Part shown: piece after piece, positions 44,695 through 55,700 of the stretch
Layout: each line of letters begins with the position of its first letter
How positions within the stretch are numbered: the stretch's first letter is position 1
Origin: Galdieria sulphuraria
Lineage: Eukaryota > Rhodophyta > Bangiophyceae > Galdieriales > Galdieriaceae
Direction of reading: 5' to 3'
NCBI RefSeq assembly: GCF_000341285.1
Contig: NW_005178474.1
Location: 124,001-188,000, forward strand
Length of the DNA: 64,000 nucleotides
The notes under the pieces: model-generated
The model's input: only the letters and a program-made list of their open reading frames with translations
Told to the model about the DNA's origin: nothing
Databases searched by the model: none
Program-made: the position numbers and the translations under genes

Positions 44695-45852
44695 TCAAGT
44701 TGCTGTATCATATTTATCGTTCGATTCTATACACTTTGCTTCATCACTCACCACATTTTCACTCGAATATAAATCTCCAAAGTTCTTTCTCTTCAATTGA
44801 AGCCTACTTATCTGCCCACGACAGATATACGGTTCAGAAGATTCTATGTATGTATTCAACTGCTTCCCAGCAGTCTTTCGAATACTGGTCCAGTTGTCTT
44901 CTTCCTCACTCTCAGAAGAATTCTTTTCAGATGACGAGCTTCCTTCTGAATGACTTGATGAGCTATCCTCCTCCTCACAACTAGAATCTGTATGTCCATC
45001 TTGAGCACTTTGTATATCGTCAAGTCTTCTGTTGTATGCCAACACACTTAGAATAGTTCGACTAACGGTTTCTTTGTTTGGTAATAGTCCATCTACGAAT
45101 ACATTTCTCTCCTTTGAAACTGCAATATTATCCTCCTCTTCTTCGATGGCTAAACGCCGCTTCAATGCTTCCTGTTGACTGACCGGGAGATCTGCAACAC
45201 GAATATGTCTCTTTGGGACGGTACCTGCTCTTTCTTCTTTCAAAACATCTCTCTTTCTTACTGCGACATCCTTCCAGTCCTGTCCTTGTTCATATTCGAC
45301 CTCTTCTGAAATCGTTGCAAACCTCTTGTAAATGGACACCTTTTTGACGTTAAGTGAGAAAAGAGAATATAACAAGGCAATTAACTTACTTCAAAAAGAG
45401 TTTGACCAATAATAAGCTTATCACCGTTACCCAAGACAACTGGCTCATCTAAAGGTACACGTTCTGGAGATAGCCGCTTGTCGTTCAAAAAAGTTCCATT
45501 TAGGCTTCCCAAGTCTAAAATCTCAAACCTCCCACCTTTAAACGATATCTAAAGGAAAAGCTCGTCAATATAACCAAATAAAATATAATAACTAAAAGCT
45601 CACTTTGGCGTGCAAACGTGAAACGTCAGGGTCTGGTAAACATATTTCACCCAGCCTTCGGTGAAAACTTGGAGTCAAACTCGTTTCACTTCTCTTGAAC
45701 ACTACAGGCTTCCAGTCTGGAATTTCAAACTTTTTGCCCTTAAAAGGCCCTTTAAGAGACTTTAGAACGAAAAAGAAAGCTTCTCTGCCATTTTTATGTG
45801 GCTTGGACCGTTTGCGTTCTTTTCTCTTCTTCTTCTGCGGAATCGTTTCCAT
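44695..45852 (-). CDS. FHA-domain protein
   Basis: Exons 45852-45604, 45548-45390 and 45339-44695 (introns 55 and 50 nt) give 350 aa. The FHA fold spans exons 1-2: FFVLKSLKGPFKGKKFEI, LPDPDVSRLHAKISFKGGRFEILDLGSLNGTFLNDKRL, VVLGNGDKLIIGQTLFEV; the S-R-LHA and N-GTF pattern binds phosphothreonine. The third exon is charged, with a bZIP-like basic stretch (VAVRKRDVLKEERAGTVPKRH) and a long Ser/Glu tract (SSCEEEDSSSSHSEGSSSSEKNS) typical of CK2 sites. A basic N-terminus (PQKKKRKERKRSKPHK) is a nuclear signal. A nuclear phospho-reader is likely; the specific orthologue is not identified. Confidence 0.82.
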
Positions 45853-46107
45853 GACGAATAATTCCTGCTTCTCAAGACATTCTATGTGACAGTTCTCGTC
45901 ACTCTGTGTATCAATAGGCTTGTGTAGTTGAAATGGAAAAAAATTTTGTATATATTCGGCTCTTCAATGACTCTTTTCCTATATGGATTGGTGACAAGTG
46001 CACGATTGTATCTCAGTTATGAAACCGTAATATTGTTTTGATATTGACTGCAACGGAAACAAGTTGTTCTTTACTAACTAATAATAACGACACAAATGAG
46101 AAAAACA

Positions 46108-48109
46108 TTAAGAGCGTTTCTCATCATCCAGTACTTGAGAAGCGATGTCATCCACTACTTTACCATTTTCTTTGTCATAAAACATTTCCATTTCTCTAGT
46201 AGAATCATAAAATCCCATAGCTTCAGAATTTTCTACAAACTTTCGATAGCCTTCCTTGCCCAACTTATATTTCAACAACAACGAAGAAAATAAAGTTAGA
46301 TCTCTGTAGTCCACAGGTAAACTGGCAACGTATTCAATATGGGCAGTGTTCAAAAGTTTTTCGGAAAGACAAAGAGAAGCCAAATATACACGACGATATT
46401 CAGAAAATTCCTGTTTTGATGCGAAAAAGAATTTACGAATCATAGTCTTGAGGTTGTGCTGTTGCAAATCTTCACGTTGTAAATCCTCAGGTGTCACTTG
46501 ACACTTTTGAGCAAGGCGGGCGCAATGCCTTCTTCTCAACTCAATGAAACGAGTATCTTCCCCGACAAGAGATCGATGAGAATACTCTGGAACAAAGAAT
46601 GTGCAAATAATCAAAGCCAAATATTCCATGCCACCATAAAACCACATTGTCTTTCGAAGTCCTTCATTTGTTTTCGTGACACCTCCAGACCAACGTAACC
46701 AAATACTAGGAAATGTTGTCGTTCCAACAATACCACCCATCTTGCCAAGAGCAGAAGAAATACCATACATAGTTGCTCTGATTCGAGTTGGAAAAGCTTC
46801 TGCAGGAACCAAATATACAGGTATAAAGACAAAATATTGAAATCTATAAAAACATCGTTTCATTTTAGTCGTGAAATTCAGAAGCGACTTACCCTCCCAC
46901 AAATGTGCTCCAAATAATCCATGCAATAGGCTTCGCTTTTAGTTGCCAAAAGAAGCCAGTATTAATGATCTGAGTACTTGCTAACCACATCCATCCAAGC
47001 ATTTCTGTCTTCCTCCTACCCAATTTGTCTACTACAAAGGCTGCGAGAAAAGGAAGCCACATCAACCATGCTGCACCTTCAACTAAAGATATCCAAATAC
47101 TTTTGAAAAGGGAGACTCCAATAACAGTTTGTAAAATAAGTGCACCAAAGGTACCCTGACTATAGTTGATCCAATCTATTAAAAACCACATAATCACAGT
47201 ACCAATTGTTCTAGGCATAAAATGACGAAGAATGACAAATAAATCCAATCCATCGTATCTTCTTCCTCTCCGTTGCTGATCCTTCTTAAACATAAGAGAA
47301 TCCTTCATTTTTGTTCGAAATATAAGAACTGTTATCACAGGTATGGTGGCAATTCCAAAGGATAGTCGAGCCACAACGTTCCAATTACAGTTGGAAGCAA
47401 CTCCGAGATACGAATGGCGACATGCAACGCCAACCAAGAGAAGCTGAACAGCGAAAGGAGCATAATTTCCAATAACTTCTAAACACATGACGAGCATAGC
47501 AACTCTTCGACCTCTCGTTGCAGTATTGAGCTGTTCACTATCTTCCATGACGTTCGGGACATTGCAAGTATATTCACCTCCCATTCCAAGGCCTGCAACT
47601 CCAAGAGCGATACACATCATCCACATAAGACCTACATGAGTAGTTCCATTCATTGCGACTCCAATAATGTTTCCCAAAAGAACAAGACAGGAACACATAA
47701 TGAGTCCCTTCTTTCTTCCAAAGTAGTCTGCAATAAAACCAAAAGCCAGTAGACCAAACATGACTCCATAGAGCATAGAGACTCCTATTGCAGACTGCAA
47801 AGTGTTGTCGTTGGCAACACTTGGGAAAATATCTGAAAACATTGTCAATAGTACTATACTGATATCGTACATATAGCCATTCACAAAGAAACCAGCTGCT
47901 GTACCGAAGGCATTGAAGCGAATAGTGCTTTTGTCTTCATCTGACAGAGGTTCCAGTTTGTTCATCTGTGGTTCACCCATTTCCACCACTTCACTACTTC
48001 CCTTTGGTTTGTATTCTTCAGAAGCCCTTACTATCTCCAAGGAACTTCTGTACAGTTCTTCTCCAACGACATCAACCCTTGCACTAATTCCGTTCATCCT
48101 TCCAAACAA
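46108..48109 (-). CDS. Major facilitator superfamily H+ symporter (PHS/Git1-like)
   Basis: Exons 48109-46893 and 46843-46108 (49-nt intron, phase 2) give 650 aa. Twelve TM segments are discernible. The MFS loop 2-3 motif is GFIADYFGRKKG; GLGMGGEYTCNVPNVMED resembles the GxGGEYP-xSA-xxxE block of inorganic phosphate and glycerophosphodiester symporters; DKLGRRKTEMLG is the equivalent loop 8-9; VPAEAFPTRIRATMYGISSALGKMGG follows. The N-terminus (about 70 aa) and a 120-residue C-terminal tail are cytosolic and charged. Sugar, organic acid or phosphate esters are all possible substrates; the GGEY wording favours phosphate or GPI/GPC transport. It is flanked upstream by 930 bp of non-coding DNA with a 9-bp hairpin. 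Confidence 0.82.
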
Positions 48110-49035
48110 ATGAATTGAATAAAAGTCGAGTGAAACAGCAAAGCTTTTATAGCAGAGAGCGACCGATTTTCACGTGGAAGTACAATGGGACGTCCATGAG
48201 ACATAAGAGTTGAATGGTAAATCCGGTTTTTACCATTTGAATTCAAATAGACAATATTGTTTACTTTCTATTAGAGTCTCTTATCCAGTAGAAGTTGAAT
48301 GAATAACAAAGCTTTCCTGACGAAAAAGAGTTGGAGAAATCTTTCTCACCTTATAAATCTTGAATGAATTGGCAAGTTTGGCTGTGACATTGCTAGCTAG
48401 AACTGTATACTTGAAGAAACTCGACTGTTTCTAAAAATGTCTTGAAACTTTTCCAACGATATAATTTTTAATACATTCTGTGTCCTCCTTTATTGATAGT
48501 TTGTCAACAGTCAAATTTTTTACGTTTATATATCTTTTGAAATAATAGTTCAAAAGGCTATTTCAGATTTTTCTCTTTCAAGTTTTTGTCTTGATAGATT
48601 TCGATCAAACATATAAATCAAAATCTCCATCAGACTCTGTCTATTCTCTTTTTGAAAGAAAGGATAGCTTGTCTCCAAATATATTTTCATTATATTGAAG
48701 TTTTTTAGGCGAATTCAGCCTTGGATAAAAGGGAAAATCGATCGAGCGTCCTATCAATCTATTGTTAAAACTTGAAACACAATTTGAAATGTGAATCCAG
48801 CCTAAGTATTACAGCTATTGAAATACAAAGACTCCTCTTACTTTAACAACTATAGTGTTTCCGTTGAAATAACCCGAAGGAATTCAAACTATGAGTACTA
48901 GTAGTTGATAGAACCAAAACTTGTCCTTTACAGTCTATGAAAACACTTTTTCTAATAGATTGAGAAATTCTAGATCTTTATTCTCCTTACAAAAGAATTT
49001 TGGTGCTAGTCTAGAAAACAAAGGTTTCGATGGCG
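48110..49035. other. Non-coding stretch, about 930 bp
   Basis: Promoter side of the MFS gene and 3' flank of the next minus-strand gene. The hairpin at 48213-48237 is the only clear element. No RNA gene signature is seen. Confidence 0.55.
48213..48237. promoter_or_regulatory. Perfect 9-bp inverted repeat upstream of the MFS transporter gene
   Basis: AATGGTAAA and TTTACCATT flank a 7-nt loop about 105 bp upstream of the transporter ATG. This could be a protein-binding palindrome in the promoter; it is not followed by a T-run on either side that would suggest a terminator. The function is inferred from position only. Confidence 0.35.
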
Positions 49036-49656
49036 TCACCTTCTTCTCCGATCTACAACTATAGTTTCCTTTTCGACAGCAACTTCCTCTGCTGAGAGCT
49101 CTTGGTACGCCTCGTCGGAAAGCGTAGGATCATATCCAGGGATAGCGGGAGTTTCCTATCACACAGTAAGTATCCACTCAAACGTTTCGTCACCGACACT
49201 TACCAAGAAAAGTGGCAACTCAAAAGGAACTGGAGTCAGAACTTTCTCCTCGACTTCACGTTTCCTTTCTTCCGGAAGAGCAAGAATAGCAGCTCGCATA
49301 GCTTCCAAACGATCCTGTTCTCGCTTCCGTCGCAACTTCAGTTCCTTTAACCTAAACTTGGAATATTCTTTCATTCGTTGCGACTCTCGTTGATATGCTT
49401 CATCTGATATAGTTTCTTCCACTTGCTTTCGTTGCAAACTCTCCAAAACTATGTTACCCTTCCGCTTCTTTTTACTACTTGTAGTTTCCTTTCCAGAAAC
49501 TTTGTGAAACGCTGAAGAAACAAGGTGAATATCAATACCTTTGTTGTTTCGGCAAAACAACGAAGAAAGCAACGCATTCCGTGACACTTGCCGTAATATA
49601 TAGAGTTCCTCAACATTTGTTGCGATACTTGCACAACAGTCCACATGTTTCACCAT
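49036..49656 (-). CDS. Unknown protein, basic presequence plus coiled coil
   Basis: Exons 49656-49204 and 49155-49036 (48-nt intron, phase 0) give 190 aa. The N-terminus (YILRQVSRNALLSSLFCRN) could be a mitochondrial presequence. The middle is a long charged helix (SQRMKEYSKFRLKELKLRRKREQDRLEAMRAAILALPEERKREVEEK). After the splice come ETPAIPGYDPTLSDEAYQELS and a basic end. SDEAYQ occurs twice, at either end of the helix. Shape and size resemble small mitochondrial ribosomal subunits, but I cannot name one. The frame above 49656 is open to a non-ATG codon, so an upstream start is possible. Confidence 0.55.
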
Positions 49657-49771
49657 ACAAATGGCCCCACTTGAATGACAAATAAACACGACACAAAGAC
49701 TCTTTTTAAACTTATTTTATCTATCACAAACGGAATAACATAAAACTTGTAAAGTATCTTAAAAATTTGAC

Positions 49772-52462
49772 TCAAACCTCACTAGGAGGGGCGCAAACTT
49801 GATCTACGACAGATTCATCCAAGTCAACAGAAAAGATATCGTCCAAACGCAGACTCTTCCCATTCCTTTCCAATTGTTCATTCTCCTTATCACTTTTAGC
49901 ATTACCACCAAGCGACTTGGAAAAGGATAACGTTGTCGACAAGGGAACAACCATCTTAGCGTCTACTCTTCTGGTCCGTTTCTCATTATGAACGGAATCC
50001 GTAAAGATGCCACGAAGATGTTCTTTTCCTCCAAACAATCCAATATTGCTGTCATTTTTTCGAGTTTTCAAGGAAGATTTCTTTCCATTTCGATCGTTTG
50101 ACTCTAACACACTAGCCCGACAACTTCTTTCCATCTTTCGAGAGTCTAACTTCAAATGTAGACGGTCCTCCTTTGACAATGACTTTTGTGTAGGTTCGCT
50201 ATTTCCAACTTGTTCGACCATACCATTTTCTCGGTAAGAATGAAGATTATACCTGGATTCTCCACCTTTCTCAGAGTCGCCAAATGAATATTCACGCGAG
50301 GTATCATCTTTTATGGTCCAACAAAAGCGTCGCAACTTTGTACATTTGCGTCGCCTTCGTAATACACCATAAATGGCTGCTTTCCTCCTTTCAAATAAGT
50401 CCACTTCGCAAAGTAGATTGTTCTGCGAAGCAGAAAGTGTTTTCAGATGCCCGATAGAACTGGCCTTTCTCGTATACTTTCGCAAATTCCTGCGTAGAAA
50501 GAAGCTTTCATTTCCAGACAAAAGGGGACTAGAGTGGACATGTTCCTTAAATTGGGTCCACGAAAGTACAAGTACGTGTGAATCCCCAATGACCACGTCT
50601 TTTAGGTTGAGACAGCATTGTTCTTTCCATGGCAAAACAAACTGAAGAGGCAATTTCTCAGAATACACCAGTTGAGAAATTACCTTGAATTTTCTCCAAA
50701 AAATAACTTCACATACTTCTTTCCGTTCAACCGTCACATGCGACTTTAACGTCGAGGAAAAAACTTCCTGTTGTGCATTGTTAAAAAAACTGACATTTTC
50801 TCGTCCGATGCTGCTCAACATATTCTCATTTCTAGGAGCGTGGTGGGTGCAGAAAGATTCAAATTTTGAGCTATCTAGAAAACAATTTGCTTTTGTTAAA
50901 CAACAATAATGGTACGATTTTTTGCATCCCTTATGAAGACAAGGCACTGAAGCTCCTAATTCACCACAATAATGACATATCTATGTACAATGAATATGAA
51001 TCAAGTGTAGAAAAATTTTTTTCCATACCTTCTTACGTGAACGACGATAAGCATCATATACTTGACATAATTCCTTGGTAACCCTATCCTGATAAACTTC
51101 CGGAGCCCACAAGGCACATTCTACGTGAACATGAATAAAGGACTTTGCAGATCTTCCAATTTTACTCATAAAAGGACCAACAAAATCATCCAGAACTCCA
51201 GTCGACGCAGTAAAGGAAGGACACAACGCACAAGATAGTTGCCACTGGTTTGTCGAAACATCTTTAGAGTTTTTAATTACTGCAGATGATCGACGCGATC
51301 TTTCTGATCTATGACTGGATCGAGGCCGTTTCGCAGTACGTTCTTGGCTCTCAGGATCAGTGTTTGAGCTACGTCTGAAACATTTTCTTTGATGAATGCG
51401 CAGACCATATAATGAAACACATTGTCTTCCACAACTTTCGCAAGTGTGAACTTGATTTAAAGCTTCTGAACCATACAGTTCAGTCAGCTTTCGACGTCTT
51501 TCCTCACATTTTCTTTGATGAACACTCAAACCAAGAAGTGTCCTACAAAGCAAACCACAATATTCACAATTGTGATAGTCTGAATCTGCATATCCAGTGT
51601 TTTGAACATCTGCTATAGTGTTGCATTCAGTGTCATTATTCTTTGAAGATTCTTGGCGAGCAATGTGATCTTCATCAATATTCTGCAACTCAGAAGTTGA
51701 ATTCTGACTAAACTCCGTTCGCCCTTTAGCGCAAGATGACTGATGTCTCTTTAGTTCCGTAACATCTCTACCGACGGGTTCCTTACAGGCTCTACAGTGA
51801 AATATCTTTTGCCTTTGTACACTGCTGTCTTCTTTTGCCTTTCCAGTGTCTGAAAGAAAAGATTCTTCTGAACCCGTTGTATCCGAAAGTCTCTTACACT
51901 TCTTCTGATGAACATGCAATCCAAATGGAGTTTTACAAACCGCACCGCATACACTGCAGGTGACTTTGCCTTGGGGAAAGCCTTCTTTTGGGCCGTCTAA
52001 AGCTTCTTTGGAAAGATCTTGACAAGATCTTTGATGAATTACTAGACCCAGTGTTGTACGGAATGCCTTATGGCAACTGGGGCAGAAGTTCGAACCTTCT
52101 TGATATCTATTTTCCATACACTCTGTTATATCCTGCCGGTCGAAACTAGTAAATTGTTTTTCTTGTATACCCCTGTTCCTTTGAAACTCCGAAAAAAACC
52201 TATCGTATACCTCAAGAAATCTTTGCCTTATACCTTCATTCTCAATTGTACTGTTGTATTTCTCTCCATCCTCTCCAAGAAGCCCAGAAAAGTCCAACCC
52301 TTTCTGATGGTTTGAATCAACTGTCTCAACAAAGCCTTTCAAAGAAAACGCAAACTGTGAAAAGATATAATTTTTCTGAAGCCTTGACAAATAGTAGGCA
52401 AGGCCTTTTGCTGACTCAACTCCTTCTCGCCTATGATAAGGTTCTCCATCTCTATCATCCAT
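49772..52462 (-). CDS. Five C2H2-like zinc fingers plus extended PHD domain (chromatin protein)
   Basis: Exons 52462-51029 and 50980-49772 (48-nt intron, phase 0) give 880 aa. After about 125 residues come four fingers of one repeating kind, C-x2-C-x12-H-x4-C (CPSCHKAF...VIHQRSC, CSVCGAV...HVHQKKC, CEYCGLL...SVHQRKC, CESCGRQ...RIHQRKC), with a diverged one (CRACKEP...KRHQSSC) between. Then an extended PHD: CALCPSF...FIHVHVECALWAPEVY, and across the splice ICHYCGELGASVPCLHKGCKKSYHYCCLTKANC...FCTHHAP. The fingers end in Cys rather than His. The C-terminal 350 residues are basic and disordered. ePHD modules read histone tails or DNA, so a chromatin regulator is likely. Two E2F-like sites lie 104-162 bp upstream of the ATG. 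Confidence 0.85.
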
Positions 52463-52565
52463 AGTTACAGTTACTCTGAGTCCCAACAAAACGCTGTTCA
52501 CAAGAAACAAACAACCAATTAAAAAAGATAATGCCGCCGAAATTAACGAGTTTCTTAAAAATTAA

Positions 52566-52623
52566 TTTGCCCGCCAAATTGAAAACGTCTTTAATGTTTC
52601 ATGTTTTTAATTTGCCCGCCAAA
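52566..52623. promoter_or_regulatory. Two E2F/DP-like sites as a direct repeat
   Basis: TTTGCCCGCCAAA occurs at 52566-52578 and 52611-52623, within the 18-bp direct repeat TTAATTTGCCCGCCAAAT (45 bp apart). Each copy matches the E2F consensus WTTSSCSS in both orientations (reverse: TTTGGCGGG). They lie 104-162 bp upstream of the ATG of the zinc-finger/ePHD gene and downstream of the stop of the large FUSC-like gene, so they most probably drive the former in late G1/S. Confidence 0.6.
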
Positions 52624-52734
52624 TCCAAAAGGTTTTAATTGTCTCATGGAAGGGGAAAATAATAATTGCCCTCTCTTGGGTCGTGTAGCAGCCAACAGTT
52701 TGTTTAGAAACCATTTTAAAGTCAAGCTAATAAA

Positions 52735-55700
52735 CTAAGTTTTCTCATTTTGTGTTCGCTTCCTCCGCTTTCGTCTTCGTCTTCTTATACTATCCAAATC
52801 CTTCGCCTTTTTCTTTTGAACTTGCTTTTCGACAGCCAATCGATGCTCTTCACGTAACACTTCAATGTCTTCATGGATAGCATCAATAAGGGAACGACAC
52901 ATTTGTTGAAAACCATCCAACACATAAAATGCAGCAAAAAACAATGCATACCATTGCAACAGGTCATCAGCATTTTGGAATCTTGGGTCAGTCGCAAAAT
53001 TTGTTGTTTCACGCGAAACACTATCACCATACGAATAAATTATTTCTTTTTGATGCTTCTGCACCCAGTCTAAATATTGAATATACAGCTGACCCTGTGC
53101 ATGTCGTAAAGCTTTGCAAGCATCTTTCAAGTTGACAATTACGGGAGGTTCTTCCGTTGAATCCCCTTCTAAGATATTATGTACAACGGAATGGAACATG
53201 CTACCTCCAGCAGTGCCGACCTGTTTCACACCTGTACTAAGGCCCTTTTCCAATTTCCCAAAAATATCAGTGAAATTTCTCTTTTTTCTAATCTGAGCAG
53301 CAGATTCTCTTTTCTCTGTAACTCTTTCAGAAATAGTTTGAACCTTTTCAGAACGGGGTGAAGTAAGGGTACGTCTAGAACGAGAAGACAATCCGGAAAG
53401 TATACGACGAGCTCCAGGAGAAGATACTGAATCCTTGTCCTTGTTGCTATCTGCATTGTCCGAATTTGAGTTTATATTAATTTCTGTTCCATTCACGGTT
53501 TCTCTTACTGAGTCAATCGGATACGAGACCTGTCTCGATGACGAAATTCTTTCTTCACTTCCAGGCAAAGTTTGGTCTGGTCTCGTTTCACTTGGGGCAT
53601 CCAAGTCTTCCCAAAAACTCCATGGAGTAGTAGGTGAAAGGGCATTCAAATTGTCCAATACTTGATCAACTGGAAGACTCAAAGTTGGCTCGACTGATAC
53701 GGTTGAATCCTGAAGAGTCGCCGTTGGTTCTGCTGTCACTTCTATTTGACTAGTGCTTTGGTCATTTTGATTGCCAGTCTCATGTAAAATTTTAGAAGTG
53801 TTGGTATTTTGAGTCTCCAGTGACTTATGGTCAGCTTGTGAATCTCTCTGACTATGAAATGCTAAATGCGCTACATTGGAACCAGCTATTCGTATCCAGG
53901 AATACAAACTTCGAGGAACTTCAACAACTTGTTTTTCTGCAGAAGTAAAAGCACTTTGTAAAAATTTCTTAATATGACTTGCTCCTGAAAACGCTGTATC
54001 CTTGAAGTGATTCAACTCTGAAAGAGCCATCAAACTAGCAAAAATTTCCATCTCTCTATGTTTCCGCGAAGCTTCTTGATCGTTGACGTCATAACTATAC
54101 TCGTTTCCGACTCGTTCTTCCTTTTCCCTGTCTGACTTGTCTTTCGAAAGTTTGTCACCTGTTAAGTTATGTACTAGGTTGGAAGTATGGCGACCCAATA
54201 CATTTGCAGCCGACCCAACGACATTTGCTCCAAGAAAAGAGGCTGTATTTTCAGTTACTCGCTTTGCAAAATCTGCTGAGAACCACGCTACACTTATTGT
54301 ATTGCGTGCTGATTTCCAACCAAATTCTCGGAAAAACTGAAAGGATCGGAAAGGATGGCCATCCATAAGACAAGCTACCATAATTTCAACCAAAGTCCTA
54401 CGAGCTATGACTATCGCTTTCATTTGTTCAGTTGTCTCCGTAAGGAAATCTTCTAAACCAGAGTTTTGAAACTTTCCGACCAAAATAGGCTCATATTCTA
54501 AAATACTATGAAATGCACTAAGTCGATCAAGTATCAGCCTCTCTTGGGAGAGCGCGGTCCAAATAGCTTTAGGTATAGCATGCACCGAAGCGCCTACACC
54601 ATTTTGTATGGAGTTCAAGATCGTTGCAGTATCTTCCAAGAGTTTCCGGACTTCAACTTCGTTATTTACTGCTTTGTGCGACTTGGCAACTGTCTGCTTT
54701 CTGTCTTTCACAGATGAAACACTCTCAGGTCGTCTTTCTCTCGATTGGTCACCGTCTGTCGAATGTTCGGATTTCACTGACTCTTGTGTCTTCTCCCCGC
54801 GACTTTCAACTACTTGCTCAGACTTGCCATTCATCTGCGTCTGATTCAAGTCTTGTTCGTCATTACAGTTTTGTGGTTCGGAGATAGTTGACTCTCGACT
54901 GGATCCTCTTTGTCGTTGTTCAAAGCTGCTTCTAGCGTCACTAAAAGAAGAGCCACGTCTTCTTCCACTTCGAAAATGAGCATAAGCCCATTCACCTTCC
55001 TCTGAACCCTTCCACGCATCCAATGCAACCGTTTGTATTTTGCCAATATACTCTTGCTTCTTTTCCTGATTGGCCTTTTGTTTTGGTCTTACAAGTTTAG
55101 GTTGTTCAACCTTATCATCGCCATTACATTCTTCATTATTTGAATCCGCTTCGAAGGCAGCTTCCTGATTCTTGACCAATTCCTCTGCACTGTCCAAATC
55201 ATCGTCTATGGTCTGATTATCTGGACTCAGCGGTGGCTCTCCAGGAACATTTTCCTTGTATCTCCCACTCACAAAACTTTGCAAATACCAAGAATGTAGT
55301 GTATTTTCTCTCCTGAGAGCTGCGGATAGATTTTCTCTTGCATCCATCAGCGCTGAGTGAGGAAGTACAAATTCATTGAGAAATACGGCAATAATAGCAC
55401 CCAATGAAATCATAACAAAACGGGAGACCGCATAATGCCAATTCGTAATATATGCATTAGGACTGTACTGATATAATATAATAACGTACGATGAAAAACA
55501 AAATGTCACAAAACTTAAAGAAAATGGATTGTTCACATTGAAAACGGTTATTGCCGTAGCCAACGTTAGATAAGTGTCTAGTATGTACGGACTACGAGCA
55601 GGATAATGAAAATATGTCAGAATAAAACTGATTCCTGCACCGATACCAACACCTGTGATGGTTAGCAACCCACCAAACAGAGTTCCTTCTACACTGGGTG

